Shown: positions 51,991-60,875 of the stretch, one piece after another
Position numbering within the stretch: the stretch's first letter is position 1
Layout: every line of letters starts with the position of its first letter
Assembly: GCF_900107925.1 (NCBI RefSeq)
Contig: NZ_FNUJ01000007.1
Span: 124,001-188,000 of the forward strand
DNA length: 64,000 nt
Reading direction: 5' to 3'
Origin: Amycolatopsis pretoriensis
GTDB taxonomy: Bacteria > Actinomycetota > Actinomycetes > Mycobacteriales > Pseudonocardiaceae
The notes under the pieces: generated by a model
The model's database searches: none
What the model saw: only the letters and a program-made list of their open reading frames with translations
What the model was told of the DNA's origin: nothing
Translations under genes and position numbers: made by a program

Positions 51991-53352
51991 ATGCCCTCGA
52001 ACGTCCTGCCGCGGCGCCGTCGCCGCGGCCCCGGTACCCGCTTGGCGACGCTCGCGGCGGCGCTCGCCGTCGCCGTCCTCGGGCTCGCCGCACCGTCGGC
52101 GACCGCCGCGGATGCCTTGATCTCCCAAGGCAAACCCGCCACGGCGTCGTCGGTGGAGAACGCCGGCACCCCGGCGAGCGCCGCGGTGGACGGCAACACC
52201 GCCACCCGCTGGTCGTCGCAGTTCAGCGATCCACAGTGGATCCAGGTCGACCTCGGCGGCTCGGCGACCGTCAGCCAGGTCGTGCTCCGCTGGGAGGCCG
52301 CCTACGCGACCGCGTACCAGATCCAGGTGTCCGCCAACGGTTCCACCTGGTCCACTGTGTACCAGACGACCACCGGCGCCGGCGGTACGCAGACGCTGAA
52401 CGTGACCGGCTCCGGCCGGTACGTCCGGCTCGCCACGACCGCCCGGGCCACCCCGTACGGCGTCTCGCTGTGGGAGTTCCAGGTGTTCGGCACCGGCGGC
52501 GGCACCACGCCACCCGGCGCGGGCACGCCGCCGGACTCGTTCTGGGGTGACACCGCGAGCATCCCGGCCGCCCGGAACGTGCTCACCGTGAAGGTGCTCA
52601 ACCGCACCAACGGCAAGTACCCGGACAGCCAGGTGTACTGGAACTTCGGCGGCCAGACGCACTCGATCGCCGAACAGCCCTACATCGACATGCCGGCCAA
52701 CTCCGCCGGCCGGATGTACTTCTACCTGGGCACCCCGAACGGCCAGTACGCCGACTTCATCGAGTTCACCGTCGGGCCGGACGTGTTCAACGGCAACACG
52801 ACCCGGGTCGACGCGTTCGCGCTGAAGCTGGCCATGCGGCTGCACGCGCACGACGGCTACGACGTCCAGGTGGGTGACGACTACGGCCTGTTCCAGGAGG
52901 ACCGCTCGGCCACCTTCGCCCGGTTCCAGTCCGAGGTGCCGACGGAGTTCAAGGGCCTGGCGACGGTGAACGCGCCGTACCGCATCCCGGCTCCGGGCAG
53001 CGCGCCGGACTTCCGCGCGGGCGGCCGGTACGCGAACTACTTCACCGCCTACGCGCAGTCGGTGGGCGTCAACGAGCCGACGTCGAACATCACCGGGTGC
53101 GCCGGCTCACTGGCCGGGAACCCGAACATGTGCGCGGCGCTCAACCGGCACACGGCGCAGCTGCCGGCGTCGCAGCAGCAGGACCCGGCGAACTACTACC
53201 GGGCCGCGCCGGCGAACTACTACGCGAAGTTCTGGCACGACCACGGGATCAACCACCTCGCGTACGGCTTCCCGTACGACGACGTGGCGGCCCAGTCGTC
53301 GTTCGTCTCCCACGGCGACCCGCAGTGGCTGGTGGTCGCCGTCGGCTGGTGA
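51991..53352 (+). CDS. Secreted beta-1,3-glucanase (GH64-type) with F5/8 type C domain
   Basis: A protein of 453 residues. An Arg-rich n-region and hydrophobic core form a signal peptide, cut near ATA-ADA (about 39-40). Residues about 40-168 form an F5/8 type C (discoidin-like, CBM32-type) domain, with ATASSVENAGTPASAAVDGNTATRW and the ending SLWEFQVFG. After a Gly/Thr/Pro linker, the catalytic part (about 180-453) resembles GH64 laminaripentaose-producing glucanases (YFYLGTPNGQYADFIEF, DVQVGDDYGLF). It probably digests fungal or plant beta-glucan. AGGGAGGAACC lies just before the ATG. Regulation by the two upstream palindromes is inferred. Confidence 0.86.
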   Translation: MPSNVLPRRRRRGPGTRLATLAAALAVAVLGLAAPSATAADALISQGKPATASSVENAGTPASAAVDGNTATRWSSQFSDPQWIQVDLGGSATVSQVVLRWEAAYATAYQIQVSANGSTWSTVYQTTTGAGGTQTLNVTGSGRYVRLATTARATPYGVSLWEFQVFGTGGGTTPPGAGTPPDSFWGDTASIPAARNVLTVKVLNRTNGKYPDSQVYWNFGGQTHSIAEQPYIDMPANSAGRMYFYLGTPNGQYADFIEFTVGPDVFNGNTTRVDAFALKLAMRLHAHDGYDVQVGDDYGLFQEDRSATFARFQSEVPTEFKGLATVNAPYRIPAPGSAPDFRAGGRYANYFTAYAQSVGVNEPTSNITGCAGSLAGNPNMCAALNRHTAQLPASQQQDPANYYRAAPANYYAKFWHDHGINHLAYGFPYDDVAAQSSFVSHGDPQWLVVAVGW

Positions 53353-53390
53353 CAGCACCCGGTGCGGCGGCTTCCGGGCCGCCGCACCGG

Positions 53391-54047
53391 TCAGTACCGG
53401 GCGGCGATCCCGGCCAGGAAGATGTCGACGCCGGCGAGGAACTGCTCGCGGTCGTCGTGCTCGCGCAGCCGCGCGGAAACCCGGTGCACGAACGGGTACC
53501 GCTCCGGATCCAGTTTCGCCCACTGCGCGGCGACCTCGGCCAGGAACGCCGTCCGGTCGGCTTCGCCGAAGGCGAGTACCCGCGCGTTCGCGGCGTTCTG
53601 CCCGGCGACGCCGAGGACGTAGTTCACGAGCGCCCCCGCGGCGTCGAACAAAGCCGCCTCGGGGACGCCGAGTGCGTCGAGCAGCCGGCCGGTGCTTTCG
53701 TAGATCTCCAGGAGCGCCGGGCGCCACGGCTCGCGGGAGAGCTGGGCGCCGACCCACGGGTGGGCGTCGATCGCGTCGAACAGGCCCAGGGCCACCGTGC
53801 GCAGGGCTTCCCGCGGGTCCCCGGTGACGACCACGCCGGTCAGGACACCCGCGATGACGTCGTCGGTGGCCGCGGCGAGCAGGTCGCTCTTGTTCGCCAC
53901 GTGGTGGTAGATCGCGCCGTAGCCGGTGCTCAGCCGCGTCGTCAGCGCGCGGAAGGTCAGTGCGGCCTCGCCGCCGTCGTCAAGGAGCCCGGTCGCGGCC
54001 CGGACGATCACCTCCCGGGACAGCCCGTCCGTGCGTCGTTTCGCCAT
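53391..54047 (-). CDS. TetR-family regulator
   Basis: A protein of about 218 residues from the ATG at 54047 (MAKRRTDGLSREVIV). Other ATGs at 54056 and 54059 are possible. The helix-turn-helix is ALTFRALTTRLSTGYGAIYHHVANKSDLLAAATD, and the C-terminal ligand domain is unclassified. It is divergent from a TetX-like monooxygenase, with a perfect palindrome between them, so it most likely represses itself and that gene and senses the enzyme's substrate. This is the classic layout of a resistance or detoxification pair. Confidence 0.9.
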   Translation of the reverse strand: MAKRRTDGLSREVIVRAATGLLDDGGEAALTFRALTTRLSTGYGAIYHHVANKSDLLAAATDDVIAGVLTGVVVTGDPREALRTVALGLFDAIDAHPWVGAQLSREPWRPALLEIYESTGRLLDALGVPEAALFDAAGALVNYVLGVAGQNAANARVLAFGEADRTAFLAEVAAQWAKLDPERYPFVHRVSARLREHDDREQFLAGVDIFLAGIAARY

Positions 54048-54065
54048 GGGGCTCATCATGCCATG

Positions 54066-54084
54066 TTTGGATCGGCGATCCAAA
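54066..54084. promoter_or_regulatory. TetR operator between the regulator and monooxygenase genes
   Basis: TTTGGATCG-G-CGATCCAAA is a perfect 19-base palindrome in the 57-base divergent gap. A second, imperfect copy (ATTGGAGTGACGATCCAAA, 54099-54117) overlaps the GTG start of the monooxygenase. Two operators would shut off both genes. Confidence 0.8.
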
Positions 54085-54104
54085 GTCGTGGTAGCGTCAT
54101 TGGA

Positions 54105-55190
54105 GTGACGATCCAAAACTCGGTGACGATCATCGGAGCGGGACTCGGCGGCCTGGTGCTGGCCCGCGTCCTGCACGTTCACGGAATCCCGGCGACGGTC
54201 TACGAAGCGGACGCCGGACCCCATGCCCGCCGTCAGGGCGGCATGCTCGACATCCACCCGTGGAACGGCCAACCGGCCCTAGAAGCGGCAGGACTGACGG
54301 ACGGCTTCCGCAAGCTGGTCCTGCCGGGCCGGGAGTCCTACCGCGTCTTCGACCGGACGGGGAAGCTCCTGCTCGACCGGCCCGACGACGGCACCGGCGA
54401 GCGCCCCGAGGTCCAGCGCGGCGAGCTGCGGCAGCTGCTGCTTGACTCCCTGCCACCGGGGACTGTCCACTGGGGACGGAAGGCCACCGGCGCGCGTGCC
54501 CTCGGTGAGGGTCGTCACGAGGTGAGCTTCGCCGATGGCACCAAGGTCGTGACCGGCCTGCTCGTCGGCGCGGACGGCGCGTGGTCGCGGGTCCGTCCGC
54601 TGGTATCGGACGCGATTCCGTCCTACGTCGGCGTTTCGGTGGTCGAGACGTTCCTGTTCGACGCCGACACCCGCCACCCCGCCGCCGCGAAGGCCGTCGG
54701 CGCGGGCTCGATGTTCGCGCTGGCGCCGGGCAAGGGAATCCTGGCGCACCGGGAAAGCGGCGGGACGCTGCACGCGTACGCGCAGCTGCGAAAGCCGCAG
54801 GACTGGCTCGGTGAGTTCACCGGGGAGTTCGACGGCTGGGCTCCGGAGCTGACGGCGTTGCTGACCGGCAGCGACGTGCCGCCGGTGCTGCGCCGCCTGT
54901 TCACGCTGCCGGCCGGGCACCGCTGGGACCGCGTACCGGGAGTGACCCTGATCGGCGACGCGGCGCACCTGATGCCCCCGAACGGCGAAGGAGCCAACTT
55001 GGCCATGCTGGACGGCGCGTCACTCGCACAGGCGGTCGCGGCGCATCCGGACGACCCGGAGAAGGCGTTGGCGGAGCACGAAAAGGCGATGTTTTCCCGG
55101 GCAGTGGAGGAGGAGGACGTCTACGAGACCATGCTCGGCGCCGACGCACCGCACAGCATGGTGGCGATGTTCACGGGTGCCGAGGCGTAG
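54105..55190 (+). CDS. FAD-dependent monooxygenase, TetX-like
   Basis: A protein of 361 residues from the GTG at 54105. The FAD motif is VTIIGAGLGGLVLARVL, followed by RQGGMLDIHPWNGQPALEAAGL, and the second FAD motif is TLIGDAAHLMPPNGEGANLAMLDGASLA. These two are nearly the pattern of TetX flavin monooxygenases, which hydroxylate and inactivate tetracyclines. Relatives act on rifamycins and aromatic polyketides. The substrate is not known. The divergent TetR gene and tandem operators support a drug-inducible role. It converges with the SUKH gene, with a 20-base overlap. Confidence 0.85.
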   Translation: MTIQNSVTIIGAGLGGLVLARVLHVHGIPATVYEADAGPHARRQGGMLDIHPWNGQPALEAAGLTDGFRKLVLPGRESYRVFDRTGKLLLDRPDDGTGERPEVQRGELRQLLLDSLPPGTVHWGRKATGARALGEGRHEVSFADGTKVVTGLLVGADGAWSRVRPLVSDAIPSYVGVSVVETFLFDADTRHPAAAKAVGAGSMFALAPGKGILAHRESGGTLHAYAQLRKPQDWLGEFTGEFDGWAPELTALLTGSDVPPVLRRLFTLPAGHRWDRVPGVTLIGDAAHLMPPNGEGANLAMLDGASLAQAVAAHPDDPEKALAEHEKAMFSRAVEEEDVYETMLGADAPHSMVAMFTGAEA

Positions 55191-56322
55191 TGAGCAGTTC
55201 GCGGCCCCGCGCGGGGGTGATCGCCGCGGCCAGCACGGGGTCGGCGAGCAGCGCGACGGGGGCGATGTGGTCCGGGGTGCGCGGCCGCCAGAGCGGCAAC
55301 GCGGCCAGGATGGCGGCCCACAGCGCGTCGGGGTCGTCCTGGTGCGCGGCCCGCGCGCGGCGCACGGGCTCGTCGAACTCCGGGTTGCCGTAGGTGAACC
55401 CTTCGCCGGGCCGCGAGAACCGGGGCTCGTTTTCGGAGATCAGGGACATGATTTCCGGTCGCTCGCCGATCATCGCGCCTTGGAGCACGGACATCCGGCC
55501 CTGCCGCGCGCCGCGAAGGTGGTCGTCGAAGAGGTACGGCAGCAGTTCTTCGGTGAAGAGCGGGTCGGTGAGGAATCCCGCGGGCAGGAAGGACGGGTGC
55601 AGCAACCGCCCGAGCAACATGCCGGCCTCGTACCACTCGCGTGACAGCAGCAGGATCTGCACGCGCAGCAGGGTGGCCCGCTCGCGGCCGAAGTCTTCGG
55701 CCCGCGCCAGCACCCCGGCGGCGAGGCCGACGTCACCGGCGAGCGCGGCGACGCGTGCCCGTTCGACCTCCGCGTCCCACCCGTCGCGCGTCTCACCGGC
55801 CGGCTTGCGCATCTGGTGGAACTCGGCGTAGAGGTCCTCCATCAGCGCGGTGAAGGAAGCGAACCGGGCCGGTGGTTCGGCCCGCCAGGAGAACAGGCTG
55901 TAGGCCGCCCACTCGCCGGACTCGTCGACGTCGCCGGGGTCGAGGAACAGGATGCCCGCGTCGGCTTCCAGCGACACCAGCAAACCCCGGCTGAAGCAGG
56001 TGCCGTCGTCAGCTCCGACGAAGTCTTCCCACGGCTCTTCCCAGAACGGCTCGAGGTCGCGCAGCCAGCCGACTGTCGTGGTGTCGCGCAGCCGCCACAC
56101 GAAGCCACCGGCGTCACGCCACCCGTTGGTGCAGCGCAGGAACTGCCGGTACGACGGCGGCAACCGCACGCCCAGCCGAGCTTCGGCCGCGGCGACGTCG
56201 TCTTCGCTCGCAGGAGCGAACCCGAGCCACTCCTCGCGCGTCACGGCGGGATCGAGTTCGCCGGGCTCGGCCGTGCTGATCCATTCCGCGCTCCACTTGC
56301 GCAGCCACGGTTCCCAGTCCAT
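55171..56322 (-). CDS. SMI1/KNR4 (SUKH) family protein
   Basis: A protein of 383 residues from the ATG at 56322, with AAGGTG upstream. Longer in-frame starts extend into low-complexity sequence and are not accepted. The SUKH domain is at about 30-150: EEDVAAAEARLGVRLPPSYRQFLRCTNGW followed by LRDLEPFW. The C-terminal 200 residues are helical with tetratricopeptide-like spacing (AALAGDVGLAAGVLARAEDFG). SUKH proteins are often immunity proteins of toxin systems. No toxin gene is next to it, so this stays open. Confidence 0.8.
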   Translation of the reverse strand: MDWEPWLRKWSAEWISTAEPGELDPAVTREEWLGFAPASEDDVAAAEARLGVRLPPSYRQFLRCTNGWRDAGGFVWRLRDTTTVGWLRDLEPFWEEPWEDFVGADDGTCFSRGLLVSLEADAGILFLDPGDVDESGEWAAYSLFSWRAEPPARFASFTALMEDLYAEFHQMRKPAGETRDGWDAEVERARVAALAGDVGLAAGVLARAEDFGRERATLLRVQILLLSREWYEAGMLLGRLLHPSFLPAGFLTDPLFTEELLPYLFDDHLRGARQGRMSVLQGAMIGERPEIMSLISENEPRFSRPGEGFTYGNPEFDEPVRRARAAHQDDPDALWAAILAALPLWRPRTPDHIAPVALLADPVLAAAITPARGRELLTTPRHP

Positions 56323-56805
56323 CCGATCACCTTGCCACGGAACAGGTTCAGCCGGTGGCCAGTACGCGATACGGCTTCGGGAAAAACGCCCAGTGGTCGT
56401 CGCACCAGGCGAGGCTGTCGTAGGACAGGCCTGCGGACCCCCCCAGGTGACAGGTACCGCCAGGCAGTCCACCGCACCCGCGGGCTCACTGCTGCGCTCC
56501 GCCCGGCTGTCCAGGCGCGGCGTGCCGGTCATCGAGGCGGCGACGGCGGCGTTGCCGGCCACGGGAGGCGCCACGGCCGGTCTCGCCGCCGGGACCGGCC
56601 CACGAGGCCCCGGCCCGGCGGCCACGACCGGAGCAGCCGGCCGCGGAGCACGAACCTTGAGGGGCGCGGGCACCCCGCAGGCCGGCACCCGCCCCGTCGC
56701 GGCAGGGCTTACACGGCGTCACGACCACATCACCGGCCCGGCACGAGGGGACCTGAGGGCAGGCGGCGGCTTTACCTGGTCAGGCCGGGGTTACCCTGAG
56801 AGACG
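56323..56805. other. Intergenic stretch without a supported gene
   Basis: 483 bases between the SUKH gene and miaB. Several frames are open because of high GC, but none has a convincing start, ribosome-binding site or recognisable protein. The Ala/Pro/Gly-rich translations look like chance. The miaB promoter should lie at the right end. I see no strong repeat or RNA structure. Confidence 0.6.
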
Positions 56806-58299
56806 ATGACCGAGACACAGGCACCCAGGGCGTACCAGATCCGCACCTTCGGCTGCCAGATGAACGTGCACGACTCCGAGCGCCTCGCGGGGCAGCTCGA
56901 GGACGCCGGGTACGTCCCCGTCGACCACGGGGCCAAGCCCGACCTCATCGTGTTCAACACCTGCGCCGTGCGGGAGAACGCCGACAACAAGCTCTACGGC
57001 ACCCTGGGCCACCTGCGCCCGGACAAGGTCGCCAACCCGGAGCTGCAGATCGCCGTCGGCGGGTGTCTCGCGCAGAAGGACCGCGGGGAGATCGTCAAGC
57101 GCGCGCCCTGGGTCGACGTCGTCTTCGGGACGCACAACATCGGGTCGCTGCCGACGCTGCTCGAACGCGCGCGGCACAACGCCGAGGCCGAGGTCGAGAT
57201 CCTCGAGTCGCTTGAAACCTTCCCCTCGACGTTGCCCGCGAAGCGCGAGTCGTCCTACGCGAGCTGGGTGTCCGTTTCCGTCGGGTGCAACAACACCTGC
57301 ACCTTCTGCATCGTGCCCGCCCTGCGCGGCAAGGAGCGCGACCGGCGGCCCGGCGAGATCCTCAGCGAGGTCGAGGCGCTCGTCGCCGAGGGCGTGCTCG
57401 AAGTCACGCTCCTCGGCCAGAACGTGAACTCCTACGGCGTCGAGTTCGGCGACCGGCTCGCGTTCGGGAAGCTGCTGCGCGCGACCGGCGCCATCGACGG
57501 CCTGGAGCGCGTGCGCTTCACCTCGCCGCACCCGGCCGCGTTCACCTCCGACGTCATCGAGGCGATGGCCGAGACGCCGAACGTCTGCCACCAGCTGCAC
57601 ATGCCGCTGCAGTCCGGCTCCGACCGGGTGCTGCGCGAGATGAAGCGGTCCTACCGTTCGGCGCGCTTCCTGAAGATCCTCGACGAGGTCCGCGCGGCGA
57701 TGCCCGACGCGGCGATCACCACCGACATCATCGTCGGCTTCCCGGGGGAGACCGAGGAGGACTTCCAGGCCACGCTGGACGTTGTCGCGCAGGCCCGGTT
57801 CTCCAGCGCCTTCACGTTCCAGTACTCGAAGCGGCCCGGCACGCCGGCCGCGACGATGGCGGACCAGCTGCCCAAGGAGGTCGTCCAGGAGCGCTACGAG
57901 CGCCTGGTCGAGCTGCAGAACGCGATCTCCTGGGAAGAGAACAAGAAGATCGTCGGCCGCCGCGTCGAGCTGCTCGTCGCCGAGGGCGAGGGCCGCAAGG
58001 ACGCCGAAACGAACCGGATGAGCGGCCGCGCGCGTGACGGCCGGCTGGTGCACTTCACGCCGACCGGTGCGCTGGTCGACGGCACCGTGCGCCCGGGCGA
58101 CGTCGTCGAGACGGTGGTCACCTACGGCGCGCCGCACCACCTGGTGGCCGACGGCGACCTGCTGTCCCACCGGCGGACGCGGGCGGGCGACAACGCGGAG
58201 GCCGGGCTGAAGCCGAAGACGAGCGGCGTCACGCTGGGACTGCCGGGCTTCGGTGCTCCGGCCGCCCAGCCGGCGCCGGTGAGCGGGTGTGCGCTGTGA
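56806..58299 (+). CDS. miaB: tRNA-2-methylthio-N6-dimethylallyladenosine synthase
   Basis: A protein of 497 residues. MiaB adds the methylthio group to i6A37 in tRNA. The N-terminal UPF0004 domain has the auxiliary cluster Cys17, Cys53 and Cys87. The radical SAM cluster is CNNTCTFC (Cys161, 165, 168). LLGQNVNSYG and LHMPLQSGSDRVL are family signatures, and a TRAM domain follows after about 390. The C-terminal tail after the TRAM domain is long and Gly/Ala-rich. Its stop overlaps the next gene by four bases. miaA lies about 2.6 kb downstream, so both tRNA A37 steps are encoded close together. Confidence 0.97.
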   Translation: MTETQAPRAYQIRTFGCQMNVHDSERLAGQLEDAGYVPVDHGAKPDLIVFNTCAVRENADNKLYGTLGHLRPDKVANPELQIAVGGCLAQKDRGEIVKRAPWVDVVFGTHNIGSLPTLLERARHNAEAEVEILESLETFPSTLPAKRESSYASWVSVSVGCNNTCTFCIVPALRGKERDRRPGEILSEVEALVAEGVLEVTLLGQNVNSYGVEFGDRLAFGKLLRATGAIDGLERVRFTSPHPAAFTSDVIEAMAETPNVCHQLHMPLQSGSDRVLREMKRSYRSARFLKILDEVRAAMPDAAITTDIIVGFPGETEEDFQATLDVVAQARFSSAFTFQYSKRPGTPAATMADQLPKEVVQERYERLVELQNAISWEENKKIVGRRVELLVAEGEGRKDAETNRMSGRARDGRLVHFTPTGALVDGTVRPGDVVETVVTYGAPHHLVADGDLLSHRRTRAGDNAEAGLKPKTSGVTLGLPGFGAPAAQPAPVSGCAL

Positions 58300-58769
58300 C
58301 GGAGTCCAAGGGCAACGGCGAGCTGGCCGAGCTGGCCGCCGAGATCGACGAGGTGGGCGACCGCGCGTCGCGCACGGTCGAGCTGGGCCGGCGCGGGTTC
58401 ACCATCGCGGTGTTCACGTTCGTGCTGCTGATCTGCCTGATCCTGCCGTGGGTCGGCGACAAGGCGGGCTGGCAGGTGCTGGCCGGCGAGGGCGGCGGCA
58501 TCCCGCAGCTGTTCGCGGCGACGTCGACCGGCGTCGGCATCGTGGCCTCGGCGCTGGCGCTGGTGACGCGCCGGTGGTGGCTGGCCTGGGTGTGCGCCGC
58601 CGGCGGCTGGTTCGCTTCGGTGGACGGGCTGCTGGCGATCTGGTCGCAGCAGTCGTCGCACGCGAGCGGAGCCGCGGGCGGCGGACCCGGGTACGGCCTG
58701 ATCATCGCGTGGCTCGCGATGATCTGCCTCGCGGTGTCGTGGATGCGCACCGCGTTCTCGCGCTCCTAG
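58296..58769 (+). CDS. Small membrane protein of the miaB locus (Rv2732c-like)
   Basis: A protein of 157 residues from a GTG at 58296 that overlaps the miaB stop (GTGA). The N-terminus is a soluble helix with many acidic residues, followed by four hydrophobic helices (for example AVFTFVLLICLILPWVG and LIIAWLAMICLAVSW). In mycobacteria a similar membrane protein follows miaB. No function is known. Translational coupling suggests a link to miaB expression rather than chemistry. Its end overlaps a convergent gene by four bases. Confidence 0.8.
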   Translation: MTESKGNGELAELAAEIDEVGDRASRTVELGRRGFTIAVFTFVLLICLILPWVGDKAGWQVLAGEGGGIPQLFAATSTGVGIVASALALVTRRWWLAWVCAAGGWFASVDGLLAIWSQQSSHASGAAGGGPGYGLIIAWLAMICLAVSWMRTAFSRS

Positions 58770-59194
58770 ATCACCACGACGCCGAAGACACTGGAGACCG
58801 CGCTGACGTAGAGGTCGGTCTCCGGGTGGAAGACGCGCAGGGTAACGGTGGCGCGCAGGCTGAAGCTGAGGCTGAACACGAAGTTCCCGTTCGGCCGGCA
58901 GGTGCCGGTGCTGAGGTTGACCCAGACGCCGGCCTTCAGCTGCTGGACGATGACGGGCTCGCCGCCGCTGAGGCTTTCCTGCCCGCCGAGGTCGGCGAAC
59001 GAGCCCTTGATCTTCGTCTCTTCGCCAACCTTGACGCGCGACTTGTCGGCCTTGGCCTCGACCTTGGCTTTGTGCTTCTTGCCCTGCACGACGGAGGGAG
59101 CGGGCCCGGCGGCCGCAAGCGCGACGGCGGGCGCGGCGAGCGCGACGGTGCAGGCGATGACCAGTGCGGACACGAGGTTCGATGTCTTGCTCAT
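58766..59194 (-). CDS. Small secreted hypothetical protein
   Basis: A protein of 142 residues. A signal peptide (MSKTSNLVSALVIACTVALAAPAVALAAAG) is cut near ALA-AAG at about 27-28. The mature part is basic at first (KKHKAKVEAKADKSRVKVGE) and then beta-rich, resembling a bacterial Ig-like fold. There are few Cys residues. No family is recognised. It interrupts the miaB-to-miaA order known from mycobacteria. Confidence 0.75.
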   Translation of the reverse strand: MSKTSNLVSALVIACTVALAAPAVALAAAGPAPSVVQGKKHKAKVEAKADKSRVKVGEETKIKGSFADLGGQESLSGGEPVIVQQLKAGVWVNLSTGTCRPNGNFVFSLSFSLRATVTLRVFHPETDLYVSAVSSVFGVVVI

Positions 59195-59296
59195 GATCGA
59201 AGTGGAGCACCGGCGAGGCGCGAAAGCGCCCGGAAACCCCCGGCCGGGGAGCGCCTGGGACCGGTTCGGGTGACGCGTTAACCATCCGATAACCGG

Positions 59297-59330
59297 CGAA
59301 GGCCCCCTCGCCGTGGCCAGGGGGCCTTCG
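59297..59330 (-). terminator. Terminator hairpin after the DUF349 gene
   Basis: CGAAGGCCCCCT (59297-59308) and AGGGGGCCTTCG (59319-59330) are perfect 12-base arms with a ten-base loop. It starts 13 bases after the DUF349 stop. No strong T tract. Confidence 0.8.
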
Positions 59331-59342
59331 AAGCAGTGAACC

Positions 59343-60656
59343 TCAGCGGTCCGCGACCGCCGCCTCGGCGGCCTGCAGCCACTCCCGCCACTGGGCTGCC
59401 TGCTCGTCGGCCTTCTTGGCCCGCCGCTCGTCCCCGGCCGCCCGTGCCTTCGCGGCCTGCGACTCGAACTGCTCCACCCGCTCCCGGAACTGCGCCGCCC
59501 GGGCCTGGGCCTCCGGGTCGGTGCGCCGCCACTTGGTGTCCTCCGCGGACTTCACCGCGTCCTGGACCGCCTTCAGCCGCCCGTCCAGCTCGCGGATCCG
59601 CTCGCGCGGGACCTTGCCGATCTCGTCCCACTGCTCCTGGATGCGCCGCAGCGCGCTCTTCGCCGCCTCCAGGTTGGCCGCCGCGTCGATCTTCTCCGCC
59701 TCGACCAGCAGCTCCTCCTTGCGGGCCGCGTTCGCGCCGAACTCGGCGTCGCGCTCGGAGAACACCGTCGAACGGCGGGCGAAGAACTTGTCCTGCGCCG
59801 CGCGGAAGCGCTGCCACAGCGCCTCGTCGCTGTCCTTGGGCGCGCGGCCGGCGGCCTTCCACTCGGTCATCAGGTCCTTGTAGCGCCCCGCCGTCTCGCC
59901 CCAGTCCTCGGACTCGCTGATGGCCTCGGCCTCGGCGATGAGCTCTTCCTTGCGCTGCTTGGCCGACGCGCGCTGTTTGTCCAGCTCGGCGAAGTGCGAT
60001 CCGCGGCGGCGGTTGAACGCCTCGCGGGCCTTGGAGAACCGCTTCCACAGCTCGTCGTCGGTCTTGCGGTCGACGCCCTTGACCGTCTTCCACTCGTCGA
60101 GGATCGCGCGCAGCCGGTCGCCCGCCGCCTTCCACTGGGTGGAGTCGGCGGCGATCTTCTCGGCCTCTTCGGCCAGCTCCTGCTTGCGGGCGACGGCGGC
60201 CGCGCGGGCCTCTTCACGCTCCGCCTTCGCGCTGGCCAGCGCCTTCTCGGCGTGCCCGATCACGTACTCCAGCCGCGCCGCGAGCGCCGCCAGGTCGCCG
60301 ACCAGGGCGGACTCGGCCAGGCCGTCGCGGATCTGGGTCGCGCTCGAGAGCGCGTGCTTCGGGTCGCCGGCGCCGGACACCAGCCGGGTCTCCAGCAGCT
60401 CGACCTCGGTGCGCACGTCGTCGAAGCGGCGGGCGTAGTGCACGAGACCCTCGTCGGGGCTGCCTGCCTGCCAGACGCCGACGGCGCGTTCACCCTCGGC
60501 GGTGATGACGTAGACGGTGCCCTCGTCGTCGATCCGGCCCCAGGTCGACGGGGTGGGTTCGGCGGGCGGCACGGGCGGGGCGGCGTGCCCGGCGTGCAGC
60601 GCGTGCGGCACCGGGTGCGGGGCCGGGGTACCGGTGGAAGTGTTCTCCTGGGCCAT
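59343..60656 (-). CDS. DUF349 domain protein (Rv2731-like)
   Basis: A protein of 437 residues. After a Pro/His-rich N-terminal tail, the body is almost wholly coiled coil. It contains three DUF349 repeats of about 75 residues, each with a Trp-Lys core: DSTQWKAAGDRLRAILDEWK, SEDWGETAGRYKDLMTEWK and AAKSALRRIQEQWDEIG. The family is conserved in actinobacteria next to the miaB-miaA locus, as in mycobacterial Rv2731. Its function is unclear: a role in cell division or a stress link has been suggested for relatives. AAGGAG lies before the ATG. Confidence 0.88.
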   Translation of the reverse strand: MAQENTSTGTPAPHPVPHALHAGHAAPPVPPAEPTPSTWGRIDDEGTVYVITAEGERAVGVWQAGSPDEGLVHYARRFDDVRTEVELLETRLVSGAGDPKHALSSATQIRDGLAESALVGDLAALAARLEYVIGHAEKALASAKAEREEARAAAVARKQELAEEAEKIAADSTQWKAAGDRLRAILDEWKTVKGVDRKTDDELWKRFSKAREAFNRRRGSHFAELDKQRASAKQRKEELIAEAEAISESEDWGETAGRYKDLMTEWKAAGRAPKDSDEALWQRFRAAQDKFFARRSTVFSERDAEFGANAARKEELLVEAEKIDAAANLEAAKSALRRIQEQWDEIGKVPRERIRELDGRLKAVQDAVKSAEDTKWRRTDPEAQARAAQFRERVEQFESQAAKARAAGDERRAKKADEQAAQWREWLQAAEAAVADR

Positions 60657-60875
60657 CGCAGGCTCCTTATCGCCTGTACGCCCGCTCGCGCGGGCGCCCC
60701 GCCGCGGAAGCGGGGCCGGGTAATGCGGTCGTCACGGGCCGTGCTCGGATGCTACGACCTCCAGTCGGCATTCAAGCAGCTCAGCGCGCACCGTGGTACC
60801 GGATGAGCCACTCGAAGCTCGTGATCCTACTTCCGGTGGACGCTCTGTGTCGGCCCGCCGGTATCGTCAGCCGCC

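Noticed and set aside
55171..56322. The SUKH gene as an immunity gene of a toxin system
   Set aside because: No polymorphic toxin or other secretion-linked gene lies next to it, so only the domain is reported.
55171..56688. A long N-terminal extension of the SUKH protein
   Set aside because: The extension is low-complexity Ala/Pro/Gly. An ATG with AAGGTG upstream at 56322 gives a normal SUKH start.
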